Shown: piece after piece, positions 11,774 through 21,710 of the stretch
Layout: the number at the start of each line of letters is the position of its first letter
How positions within the stretch are numbered: position 1 is the first letter of the stretch
From: Methyloversatilis sp.
GTDB lineage: Bacteria; Pseudomonadota; Gammaproteobacteria; Burkholderiales; Rhodocyclaceae
Assembly: GCF_030698125.1 (NCBI RefSeq)
Contig: NZ_JAUYNV010000051.1
Coordinates: 47,486-111,485 of the forward strand
Direction: 5' to 3'
DNA length: 64,000 nt
The notes under the pieces: model-generated
Seen by the model: the letters and a program-made list of their open reading frames with translations, nothing else
What the model was told of the DNA's origin: nothing
The model's database searches: none
Translations under genes and position numbers: made by a program

Positions 11774-12305
11774 TGTCCACAACGAAAGGTGTACTGCTGG
11801 TGGGCAGGCTCGACCGGACGAGCACCCTGCTTCTTAGGTACTCGTATCGTTCATTGTCGTCTTTAGAGATGATGCGAGACACTCTCGCACGGCTGACGAG
11901 CACCTCGACAATGGCGTTTTCATCCGTCCTCTCCGCCCAGTACCTGTCTGCTTTTTCCGCAACCTGATCGGCGCTACCGAGAAGTGCGTGAGCGGAATCG
12001 ACGAGTGCCATGTCGGCTCTTAGAAGCACGTCGCTCAGCTCAACTTCGACCTCGTAGAGCTTGCCATCTTTCATCTTTGACCAATATTTCTTAGCGTCTT
12101 CGAGAGCCTCGAAAACATAGAGAGCTCCCATGCGCTGAGGAAGATGAGCCGGGCGTCGGGACTCAAATACGGCCTCGACTTCCCGCGTTCCTGCCGGGGC
12201 TTTATCCCAGAACTCCCCTGCGGGGAGCACTGCATCACCGGCATAAAAATCACGCTTATCAACTCTGAAAAACGTATCCACTTGCTTGCAGCCGAGTTTG
12301 AACAC
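11766..12305 (-). CDS. Unassigned protein, possible ADP-ribosyltransferase-like fold, island gene 5
   Basis: 179 aa from a GTG at 12305. I do not recognise a named family. The layout resembles small ART-like (DUF2441/RES-type) proteins: an early FFRVDKRDFYAGDAVLPAGEFW strand, a central GALYVFEALEDAKKYWSK, where a strand is followed by a helix that pairs with a hydrophobic edge, and then LYEVEVELSDVLLRADM. No catalytic triad can be assigned with confidence. It is transcribed with the sce7726 gene (overlap 8 bp) and belongs to the AT-richer island. Confidence 0.55.
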   Translation of the reverse strand: MFKLGCKQVDTFFRVDKRDFYAGDAVLPAGEFWDKAPAGTREVEAVFESRRPAHLPQRMGALYVFEALEDAKKYWSKMKDGKLYEVEVELSDVLLRADMALVDSAHALLGSADQVAEKADRYWAERTDENAIVEVLVSRARVSRIISKDDNERYEYLRSRVLVRSSLPTSSTPFVVDNE

Positions 12306-12677
12306 CAGGAGGCGATTTTAGCCCACCCCCTACGCAACCGCAGTGGCGGGTCACGCAGTAGTCCGCGCGGAATTAGGGGCGCTCAGAAGTGGAGCTATGC
12401 GACCATAGCCGACCCATGTCATGGCGTGACGCCGCCCAAGGCCAAGTTGGGGCGGTAGCCCGGATCGATGAGGCGCGACGCAAATCGATCAGTCGATCCG
12501 GTTCGCGACCCTACGATCGTGACCCGCCCAATACCGCCGTTGGTTGCGCACTGAATCGCGCCGGGCTTTCTGGACACCAATCTGCCTCAGACTGCAATGC
12601 TCCGGCTTTTGCGACGGCTCGCTGGGTTAAGTTTGGCCGAGACGGCAGCACCCCTGTCAGGTCAATGGCCGCTGTGC
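12306..12677. other. Intergenic region between island and fic
   Basis: No gene is supported here. It must carry the minus-strand promoter of island gene 5. Base composition returns to the higher-GC state of the chromosome within this stretch, so the right edge of the five-gene island probably lies in it. Confidence 0.4.
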
Positions 12678-12710
12678 ATATGTATAGAAAACGCCGATTT
12701 CTATACATAT
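12678..12710. promoter_or_regulatory. Palindrome 1 upstream of fic (operator candidate)
   Basis: Perfect 13-bp arms ATATGTATAGAAA (12678-12690) and TTTCTATACATAT (12698-12710) with a 7-nt spacer ACGCCGA. The half-site TTTCTATA recurs at 14031, 14040 and 15628, upstream of the next transcription units. Lacks a T-tract, so an operator is more likely than a terminator. Confidence 0.65.
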
Positions 12711-12721
12711 CGCTCGCCATA

Positions 12722-12748
12722 TGTCTAAAAGTTAGCTACTTTTAGACA
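12722..12748. promoter_or_regulatory. Palindrome 2 upstream of fic
   Basis: Perfect 11-bp arms TGTCTAAAAGT (12722-12732) and ACTTTTAGACA (12738-12748), 5-nt loop, ending 23 bp before the fic start. It is unrelated in sequence to palindrome 1. Probably a second operator or promoter-proximal hairpin. Confidence 0.55.
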
Positions 12749-12771
12749 CGTCTTCACACAAAGGTCGCTGA

Positions 12772-13848
12772 ATGCCGTTCGATCGTGCGCAGCCCTACAA
12801 CGACCTGCCCCTGCTTCCGCCGCCGGTCGAACTCGAAAGCCGGGCCGTTCTCAAGCAGGCGATCAGCGCAAATCGTGTGCTGGCCAACCTGCGCGGACTG
12901 GCGGCACAGATCCCGAACCAGGGCATGCTGATCAGCAGCATCGCGCTGCAGGAAGCCCGTCTGTCGTCCGAGATCGAGAATATCGTTACCACCAACGATG
13001 AACTGTATCGGGTCGATGCCGATCCCGAAGGCAAGAGCAATCCGCACACGAAGGAAGTGCTGCGCTACCGCGAAGCGCTCTATCGCGGCTTTCAGGCGCT
13101 GAAGGCGCGGCCGTTGGCGACCAACCTGTTCATCGAAATCGTCCGCCTGATCAAGCAGACCGAACTCGACATCCGGGCGATTCCGGGTACGGCGCTGAAG
13201 AACGAGGCCGGCGAGGTGGTGTACACGCCGCCGGTGGGCGAAGCGGTGATCCGCGACAAGCTGGGAAACCTTGAACAGTTCATCCATGCCGACGACGGCA
13301 TCGACCCGCTGGTGAAGATGGCGGTGATGCATTACCAGTTCGAGGCGATCCATCCGTTCCCGGACGGCAATGGCCGTACCGGGCGCATCATGAATCTGCT
13401 GTATCTGGTCGAGAAGGGGCTGCTCGACATCCCGGTCTTGTGCCTGTCGCGCTACATCATCGCCAACCGTGCTGCCTATTACGAAGGTTTGCGCCGCGTC
13501 ACCGAAGCGCAGGACTGGGAGAACTGGATTCTGTTCATGCTGCGCGCCATCGAATCGACGGCGCAGCAGACCCACGACCAGGTGCAGCGGATTCGCGCCT
13601 TGATGGAAAGCGTGCGCGTACGGGTGCAGACCGAAGCGCCGGCGATCTACAGCAAGGATCTGATCGAGGTCATCTTCCGGCACCCGTACACCAAGATCCA
13701 GTTCGTCGTCGACGCGGGCATCGCCAAGCGGCAGACCGCCTCAACCTACCTGCAGCACCTTGCCGGGCTGGGCATCCTGCGCGAACAGAAGCACGGCCGG
13801 GAGAAGTACTACATCAACGAAGGCTTGTTCAACGAGCTGGCAGGTTGA
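12772..13848 (+). CDS. Fic-family protein (predicted AMP-transferase, class II)
   Basis: 358 aa. Fic proteins transfer AMP or related groups from nucleotides to hydroxyl side chains of target proteins. The catalytic motif is intact: HPFPDGNGRTGR from residue 194 (HxFxDGNGRxxR). An N-terminal autoinhibitory motif SxxxEN is present as SSEIEN (residues 65-70), so activity is likely self-restrained. The C-terminus looks like a winged helix (VDAGIAKRQTASTYLQHLAGLGIL). Two palindromes lie just upstream. No separate antitoxin is adjacent, as expected when the inhibitory helix is built in. Confidence 0.93.
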   Translation: MPFDRAQPYNDLPLLPPPVELESRAVLKQAISANRVLANLRGLAAQIPNQGMLISSIALQEARLSSEIENIVTTNDELYRVDADPEGKSNPHTKEVLRYREALYRGFQALKARPLATNLFIEIVRLIKQTELDIRAIPGTALKNEAGEVVYTPPVGEAVIRDKLGNLEQFIHADDGIDPLVKMAVMHYQFEAIHPFPDGNGRTGRIMNLLYLVEKGLLDIPVLCLSRYIIANRAAYYEGLRRVTEAQDWENWILFMLRAIESTAQQTHDQVQRIRALMESVRVRVQTEAPAIYSKDLIEVIFRHPYTKIQFVVDAGIAKRQTASTYLQHLAGLGILREQKHGREKYYINEGLFNELAG

Positions 13849-13870
13849 GCGCGGAACGCGTCGACGTGAT

Positions 13871-13893
13871 CGACACGTCCGGAAAACGTGTCG
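13871..13893. promoter_or_regulatory. Inverted repeat after fic
   Basis: 8-bp arms CGACACGT and ACGTGTCG with spacer CCGGAAA, 22 bp past the fic stop, followed by ATTTTCG. Could be a weak terminator or an operator for the next unit. Confidence 0.35.
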
Positions 13894-14070
13894 ATTTTCG
13901 ATGTATTTTTAAACACGAATTTCGCATGTGTCGATTTGCTCGACAGGTTTCAGTGACCCGCGAACCTAGAGCACCGCATATCGCAAGGCCGGTCGCTGTG
14001 CATTCCGCGCCGAAGCAATCAGGTTGACGATTTCTATATTTTCTATAGGTTGTCAACTTGGGAGGCCGTA

Positions 14071-15114
14071 ATGATCCATGACCGCATCCGCCGTGCCCGC
14101 GTGCTCCGGGGTTTGAGCCTCGAAGATCTCGCGCAGAGGCTGGGCGATATCAGCAAGCAGGCATTGAGCAAGTTCGAGAAGGGCGCTTCGGTGCCGAATT
14201 CGGCGCGCCTGCTGCAACTGGCACACGCGCTCGACGTGAAGCCCGAGTACTTCTTTCGCCCGGACGCCGTGACCCTGGCGCCGCTGGAATTCCGCAAGCT
14301 CGCGAAGATGCCGAAGTATCGACAGCAACAGGTCGAGGAACAGATGCGTGAGCATCTGGAGCGTTACATCGCGCTGGAGCGATGCTTCGACGCGGCGGAC
14401 GTCGCGCTGGTCGCCGTTCCTGCGCGCGCCATACCCGTCGCGTCCGTAGACGCCGCCGAGGACGCGGCCAGGAAGCTCAGGGAAGACTGGGCCATCGGTG
14501 GCGATGCGATCGCCAATCTGACCGAACTGCTCGAAGACCATGGAATCAAGGTCGCGTTGCTCGACGGGCCGGACGATTTCGACGGCGCATGCGCCGCCAC
14601 CCATGACGAGCAGCACGTGCTGATCGCCCTGAATCGCACCCGCCCCGGCGAGCGCATGCGTTTCACCGCTGCGCATGAACTGGGGCACTGGATCATGGCC
14701 CTGCCGGAAGAGATGCCTGAACGGGAGCAAGAGGCGTGCTGCCATCGCTTTGCTGGCGCCTTCCTGTACACCCGGGATCAGGTCGTTCTGGATTTCGGCA
14801 GCCATCAGCGCTCCCGGGTTCACATGATGGAATTGCTCAACGCCAAGCGGCGTTACGGCGTGTCCATGCAGGTGGCTTTGCGTCGGCTGAAGGATCTGGA
14901 TCTGCTGAGCGAGCCCGGTTACAAGTCCGCGTCTATCCAGTTCAACGTGAATGGCTGGCGTTCCGCCGAGCCGGAACCGTTGCCTGCCGAACAGCCCCGC
15001 CGCTTCGAATCTCTGGTGTTCTGGGGCCTGGCGGAGGATCTGTTCACCCGGTCCCGCGCGTCCGAATTCCTGCAGCGTCCGATCGATCAGCTTGAGCCCG
15101 CGATCGAGGTGTAG
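14071..15114 (+). CDS. XRE-family HTH plus ImmA/IrrE metallopeptidase
   Basis: 347 aa. The N-terminal helix-turn-helix spans roughly residues 1-60 (RIRRARVLRGLSLEDLAQRL, then SKQALSKFEKGASVPNSARLLQLA). The C-terminal zincin domain has AAHELGHWIMALPEE and EQEACCHRFAGAFLY, supplying HExxH and a third ligand. Such proteins act as DNA-binding regulators and/or peptidases that remove repressors. The start is ATG 14071 because GGAGG lies at 14061-14065; a TTG 21 bp upstream lacks one. TTTCTATA occurs twice just upstream (14031, 14040). The PIN gene follows after 11 bp, forming a two-gene toxin-antitoxin-like unit. Confidence 0.9.
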   Translation: MIHDRIRRARVLRGLSLEDLAQRLGDISKQALSKFEKGASVPNSARLLQLAHALDVKPEYFFRPDAVTLAPLEFRKLAKMPKYRQQQVEEQMREHLERYIALERCFDAADVALVAVPARAIPVASVDAAEDAARKLREDWAIGGDAIANLTELLEDHGIKVALLDGPDDFDGACAATHDEQHVLIALNRTRPGERMRFTAAHELGHWIMALPEEMPEREQEACCHRFAGAFLYTRDQVVLDFGSHQRSRVHMMELLNAKRRYGVSMQVALRRLKDLDLLSEPGYKSASIQFNVNGWRSAEPEPLPAEQPRRFESLVFWGLAEDLFTRSRASEFLQRPIDQLEPAIEV

Positions 15115-15125
15115 GCCGTTTCCGC

Positions 15126-15614
15126 ATGAGCCGGATCTACCTCAGCGACACCAATATCTGGATTGATTTCAACAACGCCGGCCTGCTCGACGCGTTGTTC
15201 CGGCTGCCGTTTGCGCTCTGCTGTACCGATTTCGTACTGGACGAGCTGAAGGACTTCGACCATGCGGCGCTGCTCGCGCGAGGCCTGATTGTCGAGGGGA
15301 TGGACGGCACGGCAATCATCGAGCTGCACGGGATGATGATCGAACACAACAACAGTTCCCTGCCCGACGTCTCCTGCTACTTTCTGGCTCGGCAGACCGC
15401 ACGACCACTGCTCACCGGTGATGGCCGACTGAGAAAACAGGCACAGAAGGACGGCCTGGAAGTGCATGGCGCGCTATGGCTTCTGGATCGTCTGGCCGAG
15501 CATGCGGTGATCCCGCCGGCTCGCGCCGCTGACTGTCTTGAACTCATGTTGCGAAGGAACGCGCGTTTGCCACATGTCGAATGCCAGGCCCGACTGAAGC
15601 TGTGGCGCGGTTAG
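15126..15614 (+). CDS. PIN-domain protein, partner of XRE-ImmA
   Basis: 162 aa. PIN-fold RNase features: an N-terminal acidic strand IYLSDTNIWIDF, a conserved acidic position in FVLDELKDFD, then LPDVSCYFLARQ and LLTGDGRLRKQA carrying the late Asp residues. These map to the metal-binding quartet expected of a PIN nuclease, so RNA cleavage is the inferred activity. Encoded 11 bp after the XRE-ImmA gene, the arrangement of a toxin with its regulatory partner. Confidence 0.8.
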   Translation: MSRIYLSDTNIWIDFNNAGLLDALFRLPFALCCTDFVLDELKDFDHAALLARGLIVEGMDGTAIIELHGMMIEHNNSSLPDVSCYFLARQTARPLLTGDGRLRKQAQKDGLEVHGALWLLDRLAEHAVIPPARAADCLELMLRRNARLPHVECQARLKLWRG

Positions 15615-15641
15615 ATTGACAGCCGGTTTTCTATAAACATC

Positions 15642-16652
15642 ATGAGCGAACTGATTCTCTACACCACCGAAGACGGACGCAGCCAGATCAGGCTGCGGGC
15701 CAAGGATCAGACCGTCTGGCTCACGCAGCGGGAAATGGCCGAGCTGTTCGATGTGACGACTGACAATGTCGGCCTGCATCTGAAGAACATCTTTGAAGAT
15801 GCGGAGTTGAGTCGCGAGGCAACTACCGAGGATTCCTCGGTAGTTCAGACCGAAGGCTCGCGCGAGGTGAAGCGCCCGGTCACGCTCTACAACCTCGACG
15901 CCATCCTCGCTGTCGGCTACCGCGTACGTTCGCCGCGCGGGGTGCAGTTCCGCCGCTGGGCGTCCACGGTGCTCAAGGAGTATCTGCTCAAGGGCTTCGT
16001 GCTGGACGACGAGCGTCTGAAGAACCCGGATGGCCGCCCGGACCACTTCGATGAAATGCTGGCGCGCATCCGGGACATCCGTGCCTCGGAGAAGCGCTTT
16101 TACCAGAAGGTGCGCGACCTGTTTGCCTTGAGCAGCGACTACGACAAGAGCGACCAGGCGACGCAGATTTTCTTCGCCACCGTACAGAACCTGTTGCTGT
16201 ACGCCGTCACGCAGCAGACCGCAGCCGAGCTGATCACGGCGCGCGCCAAGCCTGACGATCGACACTTCGGCCTGTTGAACTGGCAGGGCGCCCGGGTGCA
16301 CAAGCAGGACATCCTGGTCGCCAGGAACTACCTGACCGAAGACGAGATCGACACGCTGAACCGCCTGGTGGTGATCTTTCTGGAAACCGCCGAACTGCGC
16401 ACCAAGCGTCGCGAAGAAATCCGCATGAGTTTCTGGCGCCAGAACGTCGACCAGATCATCGCCGGCAACGGCTTTCCGGTGCTCACGCATGCGGGCAAGG
16501 TGAGCCATGCGCAGATGGAGCGCACCACGAGCGCGCTTTACGACGACTACGACCAGCGCCGCAAACAGGACGAGGCGCGCCAGGCCGACGAGCAGGACGA
16601 AGCCGAATTGAGGGCATTGGAAAACACCCTGAAGAAACGCCCGAAACCCTGA
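15642..16652 (+). CDS. rhuM: RhuM-family protein, intact copy
   Basis: 336 aa. The N-terminal winged-helix-like region QTVWLTQREMAELFDVTTDNVGLHLKNIFEDAEL is followed by the family core LYNLDAILAVGYRVRSPRGVQFRRWAS and LKEYLLKGFVLDDERLKNP. The C-terminus has the conserved ARNYLTEDEIDTLNRLVVIFLE and a charged tail. RhuM was named from Salmonella SPI-3; its biochemical role is not established, and family members cluster with restriction-modification and toxin genes. TTTCTATA lies at 15628-15635, just before the start. A frameshifted paralogue lies after hsdR. Confidence 0.9.
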   Translation: MSELILYTTEDGRSQIRLRAKDQTVWLTQREMAELFDVTTDNVGLHLKNIFEDAELSREATTEDSSVVQTEGSREVKRPVTLYNLDAILAVGYRVRSPRGVQFRRWASTVLKEYLLKGFVLDDERLKNPDGRPDHFDEMLARIRDIRASEKRFYQKVRDLFALSSDYDKSDQATQIFFATVQNLLLYAVTQQTAAELITARAKPDDRHFGLLNWQGARVHKQDILVARNYLTEDEIDTLNRLVVIFLETAELRTKRREEIRMSFWRQNVDQIIAGNGFPVLTHAGKVSHAQMERTTSALYDDYDQRRKQDEARQADEQDEAELRALENTLKKRPKP

Positions 16653-16801
16653 TCGAACAAGCCCGGAAACGAATGTGGCGATCCGCTCGACGGGTTTCGG
16701 TGAAACGTGAGCGTGGCGCAACGCCTGATTACTCGACAAGGAGCGGGCGCTGGACCCCGCCTCCATGCCTGTCACGCGGCGGTTGAAGTCACCCCCGCGT
16801 A

Positions 16802-16837
16802 TTTCGTTTGTTTCGGTTGTTTCGTTTGTTTCGGTTA
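16802..16837. repeat. Four tandem 9-mers
   Basis: TTTCGTTTG TTTCGGTTG TTTCGTTTG TTTCGGTTA, four units in a row with alternating T/G at position 6, about 200 bp upstream of the HTH-PIN pair. The only repeat in the 16653-17037 gap, where no gene is supported. The spacing is close to one helical turn, so it may bind protein. It is followed by tatgtatag, similar to the fic half-site. Confidence 0.7.
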
Positions 16838-17037
16838 TGTATAGTCAGCCTTCGGCGAAAGATGGCTGCACCCGGCACCCAAAGAGGTCCGGCCTGCAAA
16901 TGGCCTGCCGCATGAACTGACCGACATTGATACCAATACCTGCGCTCACATTGATCCTGAACTGATACCGACGCTGACGACGACTCAACAAAGCCACTGA
17001 CTCCAGCACTGAAATCGATACCGACTCCGAGCAAACC

Positions 17038-17496
17038 ATGAACACGAACGCAAGACCCGACCTCCCGACGGAGGCCGAAGCGACGCTGGCCCGGGAAAGC
17101 AGCAGGCTGCTCTCCCTGTACCTCAGCAGCCACGAAGAGACCCAGGCAATCCGGGTCGTCGATCAAGGGGGCGAGCACGAAGCGGTGCGCGTTCCGACCG
17201 CGGCGTATCGGCTGCTGATCGACATCCTGGCTGAAATGGCGCAGGGCAATGCGGTGAGCCTGATCCCGGTGCACGCGGAGCTGACAACACAAGAGGCGGC
17301 CGACATGCTCAATGTCTCCCGTCCGTATCTGGTCAAGTTGCTGGATGGTGGGAGCATTCCCTTCCACAAGGTGGGTACCCACCGGCGCGTGTATTACCAG
17401 GATCTGGTGAATTACAAGAACCGCATCGATACGGAACGATTGAAGGCATTGGAGGAACTGACGGCCCAGGCACAAGAATTGAACATGGGCTATTGA
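17038..17496 (+). CDS. Excisionase-type HTH protein, predicted antitoxin of PIN pair
   Basis: 152 aa. A C-terminal MerR/excisionase-like helix-turn-helix is clear: [47 protein letters not shown]. The N-terminal half is acidic and helical with no assigned fold. Proteins of this layout are usually encoded directly before a PIN toxin and autoregulate the operon. The stop is 1 bp from the start of the PIN gene. Start ATG 17038 has only a weak ribosome binding site. Confidence 0.85.
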   Translation: MNTNARPDLPTEAEATLARESSRLLSLYLSSHEETQAIRVVDQGGEHEAVRVPTAAYRLLIDILAEMAQGNAVSLIPVHAELTTQEAADMLNVSRPYLVKLLDGGSIPFHKVGTHRRVYYQDLVNYKNRIDTERLKALEELTAQAQELNMGY

Positions 17497-17497
17497 A

Positions 17498-18067
17498 ATG
17501 ACCAGCTTTTCGGTGGTGTATGACGCATGCGTGCTCTATCCGGCACCCCTGCGCGATCTTTTGATGCACCTCGCGATGACCGATCTGTACCGCGCGAAAT
17601 GGACGCAGCAGATTCACGCCGAATGGATGCGCAATGTATTGGCCAGCCGGCCCGATCTGAAGCCGGAACAACTGGCGCGCACGCGCGAGCTGATGGACAG
17701 AAACGTCCGTGACTGTCTGGTGGAAGGTTATGAGTACCTCATACCGGGGTTGGCGCTGCCGGATGAGGACGACCGGCATGTCCTTGCGGCAGCCATTCGC
17801 AGTCGCTCAAGCGTGATTGTGACTTTCAATCTGAAAGACTTTCCCGCTGAGGTGCTCGATGAGTACGAAGTGGAGGCGCAGCATCCGGACGAGTTCATCG
17901 CGCATCTGATCGATCTGAATCCGGCGTGGGTGCTGGCAGCGGTGGCAAGGCATCGCGCCAGCCTGAAAAATCCGCCGAAGTCCCGGGAAGATTATCTCGA
18001 CACGCTGCTTCAGCAGGGCTTGCCGGAAACGGTGTCGCAATTGCGACAACGGGCGATTGCCTTCTGA
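17498..18067 (+). CDS. PIN-domain toxin
   Basis: 189 aa. Begins with the PIN strand FSVVYDACVLYPAPLRDLLMHLA (first Asp). A central IHAEWMRNVL supplies the conserved Glu, and LPDEDDRHVLAAAIRSRSSVIVTFNLKDFP supplies the DxxDxH and final Asp positions. The predicted activity is Mg-dependent RNA cleavage. It follows the HTH protein without a gap, a standard antitoxin-toxin order. Confidence 0.88.
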   Translation: MTSFSVVYDACVLYPAPLRDLLMHLAMTDLYRAKWTQQIHAEWMRNVLASRPDLKPEQLARTRELMDRNVRDCLVEGYEYLIPGLALPDEDDRHVLAAAIRSRSSVIVTFNLKDFPAEVLDEYEVEAQHPDEFIAHLIDLNPAWVLAAVARHRASLKNPPKSREDYLDTLLQQGLPETVSQLRQRAIAF

Positions 18068-18155
18068 CAGGATCCGATTGACTGGTAGATACTTTAAGCA
18101 TGTCCGCGCTTCTGTGCACTCGCGCGGGACGGCATAACGACCAAAAAGGAAACCC

Positions 18156-18494
18156 GTGAGCACCCTTCCCCCCTGTCCCCAGTGCAGTTCCGAATTCAGC
18201 TACGAAGACGGCACCCTGCTCGTCTGTCCGGAATGCGGCCATGAATGGAGTCGCGATGCCGCTGCGGGTGGCGATGAGCAGCGTGTGTGGAAGGACGCCC
18301 ACGGCCATCTGTTGCAGGACGGCGACACCGTGTCGCTGATCAAGGATCTGAAGGTGAAAGGCAGTTCCTCGGTGCTGAAGGTGGGAACCAAGGTCAAGAA
18401 CATCCGCCTGATCGAAGGCGATCACGACATTGACTGCAAGATCGACGGCTTCGGCTCGATGCAACTGAAGTCGGAATTCGTCAAGAAGGCCTGA
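18156..18494 (+). CDS. yjdM: Zinc-ribbon protein YjdM (PhnA family)
   Basis: 112 aa, family-typical length. The N-terminal zinc ribbon has [25 protein letters not shown] (two CxxC pairs). The C-terminal half [28 protein letters not shown] and the [21 protein letters not shown] segment are characteristic of YjdM/PhnA. Despite the old name it is not needed for phosphonate use, and its function is unclear. GTG start at 18156 with AAAAGGA upstream. Confidence 0.95.
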   Translation: MSTLPPCPQCSSEFSYEDGTLLVCPECGHEWSRDAAAGGDEQRVWKDAHGHLLQDGDTVSLIKDLKVKGSSSVLKVGTKVKNIRLIEGDHDIDCKIDGFGSMQLKSEFVKKA

Positions 18495-18580
18495 TCGGAC
18501 GTTTTCCGGCCGGTGCGCCGACCTGATCCTCGCCAACCCGCCGCTATTCAGGCCTTGCTTTCCTTGCCGGTGCCGAGGTC

Positions 18581-19924
18581 TTACGCCAGTCGTTCGATCC
18601 GCGCACTTGCGCTGTTGATGTGACGTTCCAGCGCAGCGATGCAGGGTCGGAATCGCTCGCTGAATCCGTTTTGCGCCATGATCCCGGCGAGGTAGGCGCG
18701 TGCCAGCGCCTCGGCCTGACGCCACGTTTCGTTTGCTACGCCTGCGTGAATGACGGCTTCGGGAACCGCGTCGGGCAGGCCACCACCACTGCGCGGTGCG
18801 AAGGTCATCGGCGTCATGTCGTAGGCGGGTGCGAGGTCGTACGGACGTCCATACTCGGCAACGAAGGACAGATTGCCGGCATGCATGTCCGAGTTGCCGA
18901 TCAGCGTGCCGAAGGCCCAGAGCAGACCGGCGCCGGCCGCCGCTTCCGGACGGATATGGCCGGTGGCGGCGAGCCTGGCCGCAATGTCGGGCCAGCCGAC
19001 CGATGCCTCGCCGACGAACTCTGCATCCAGCGCAGTCAGTGAGAACAGCGCCCGCCGGCCCAGACGGCCGATGCGATCGAAGCGTTCGATCTGTAAGAAG
19101 CGCTGACCACCGTGGTCGATCCACTGCGTGGAAGAAGCCGGAACGCCCGCGTCACGCAGCGTTTCAAGCGCGACATGCTCAGCCAGCAGCAGGTCACGCC
19201 AGCGCTCGCTGACCGGGCTGTTCTCGGGTTCGCTGAATTTCACGATCACATGCCGGGCCCCGCCGGGTGTCATGGCATAGGCGGTGAATTTCGGTTGTTC
19301 CCCCCCCGCTGATGATCCCGGGGTGTCCCCCCGGGCCGCCTCGCACGCCAGTCGGGCATAGGTTTCAGCCTTTTCCGCATCGGGGATGGGCGCCGGAACC
19401 GGCATGGCCAGAAACCGGTCGCGCGCCACATCGCCGGGCAGCAGATTGCCGACCAGGTCGTGACCATGCGCCAGCAGCGCCCGCAAGGCATGCGTATCGC
19501 TCCAGTCGGCCAGTCGGGCCGGCAGCCCGAGTTCAGCACCATGGCGCGCCGCGTGGGCCCGACCCAGATAGCCCTGCGGGCGCATATCGAAGAGCCACCA
19601 GGGCAGACCTTCGCTGTACAGCGTGACGCCGTCGGTCTGGCGCATCACGAATCCTTCTGAACGCACCGGTACAAGCGTGCCCAGCAGCTTGATCCGGCCT
19701 TCTGCATCGACCCGGTATATCGCGATGTCCGGCAAGCCACGGGCGGCATCCCTCAGCGCGTAACGAATGGATCGTGCCGCGCCGATGCGCACGATGTCGT
19801 CGCCCAGGTCGGTCAGCGCACGCGACATCGTCGGCTGACTGATACCCATGCTTTCAGACAGTTGGCGCGCAGACAGCGGCCCACCGGACAGGCGCAAGCG
19901 AATGCTTTCAGCGTGCGGCGACAT
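18581..19924 (-). CDS. yjjJ: HipA-family kinase YjjJ
   Basis: 447 aa. The N-terminal winged helix LRLSGGPLSARQLSESMGISQPTMSRALTDLG distinguishes YjjJ from HipA, whose antitoxin HipB is separate. The kinase core follows: SSAGGEQPKFTA (P-loop-like), HVIVKFSEP, FLQIERFDRIG, and the catalytic GTLIGNSDMHAGNLSFV and YDLAPAYDMTPMTF. HipA homologues phosphorylate tRNA synthetases; the target here is unknown. It is transcribed toward yjdM. An AT-rich stretch with short GATAT/ATATC symmetry at 19940-19965 precedes the start and may be its own operator. Confidence 0.93.
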   Translation of the reverse strand: MSPHAESIRLRLSGGPLSARQLSESMGISQPTMSRALTDLGDDIVRIGAARSIRYALRDAARGLPDIAIYRVDAEGRIKLLGTLVPVRSEGFVMRQTDGVTLYSEGLPWWLFDMRPQGYLGRAHAARHGAELGLPARLADWSDTHALRALLAHGHDLVGNLLPGDVARDRFLAMPVPAPIPDAEKAETYARLACEAARGDTPGSSAGGEQPKFTAYAMTPGGARHVIVKFSEPENSPVSERWRDLLLAEHVALETLRDAGVPASSTQWIDHGGQRFLQIERFDRIGRLGRRALFSLTALDAEFVGEASVGWPDIAARLAATGHIRPEAAAGAGLLWAFGTLIGNSDMHAGNLSFVAEYGRPYDLAPAYDMTPMTFAPRSGGGLPDAVPEAVIHAGVANETWRQAEALARAYLAGIMAQNGFSERFRPCIAALERHINSASARIERLA

Positions 19925-20144
19925 GCTTTGAATGGATTAATGAATAGATATGTGAATATATATCACGTCTGACCCGAGGCCGTCCTCAGGCCCGTCCCGA
20001 TGTTTCTCCCACGTCTGTCTGCCGCGCTCGGTGCCGCACCGTTCCCGTTTCTGACTTTCGCGTTTGTGGTTACAGTCGCGCGGGTGCCCGATGGCTGCGC
20101 GTGTGCAGGTCAGTCGGCGCACGCCGACCACGACCTGGAACCCC

Positions 20145-21699
<1,555 letters not shown>

Positions 21700-21710
<11 letters not shown>

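Noticed and set aside
16802..16837. Possible CRISPR
   Set aside because: The 9-mers are contiguous with no spacers.
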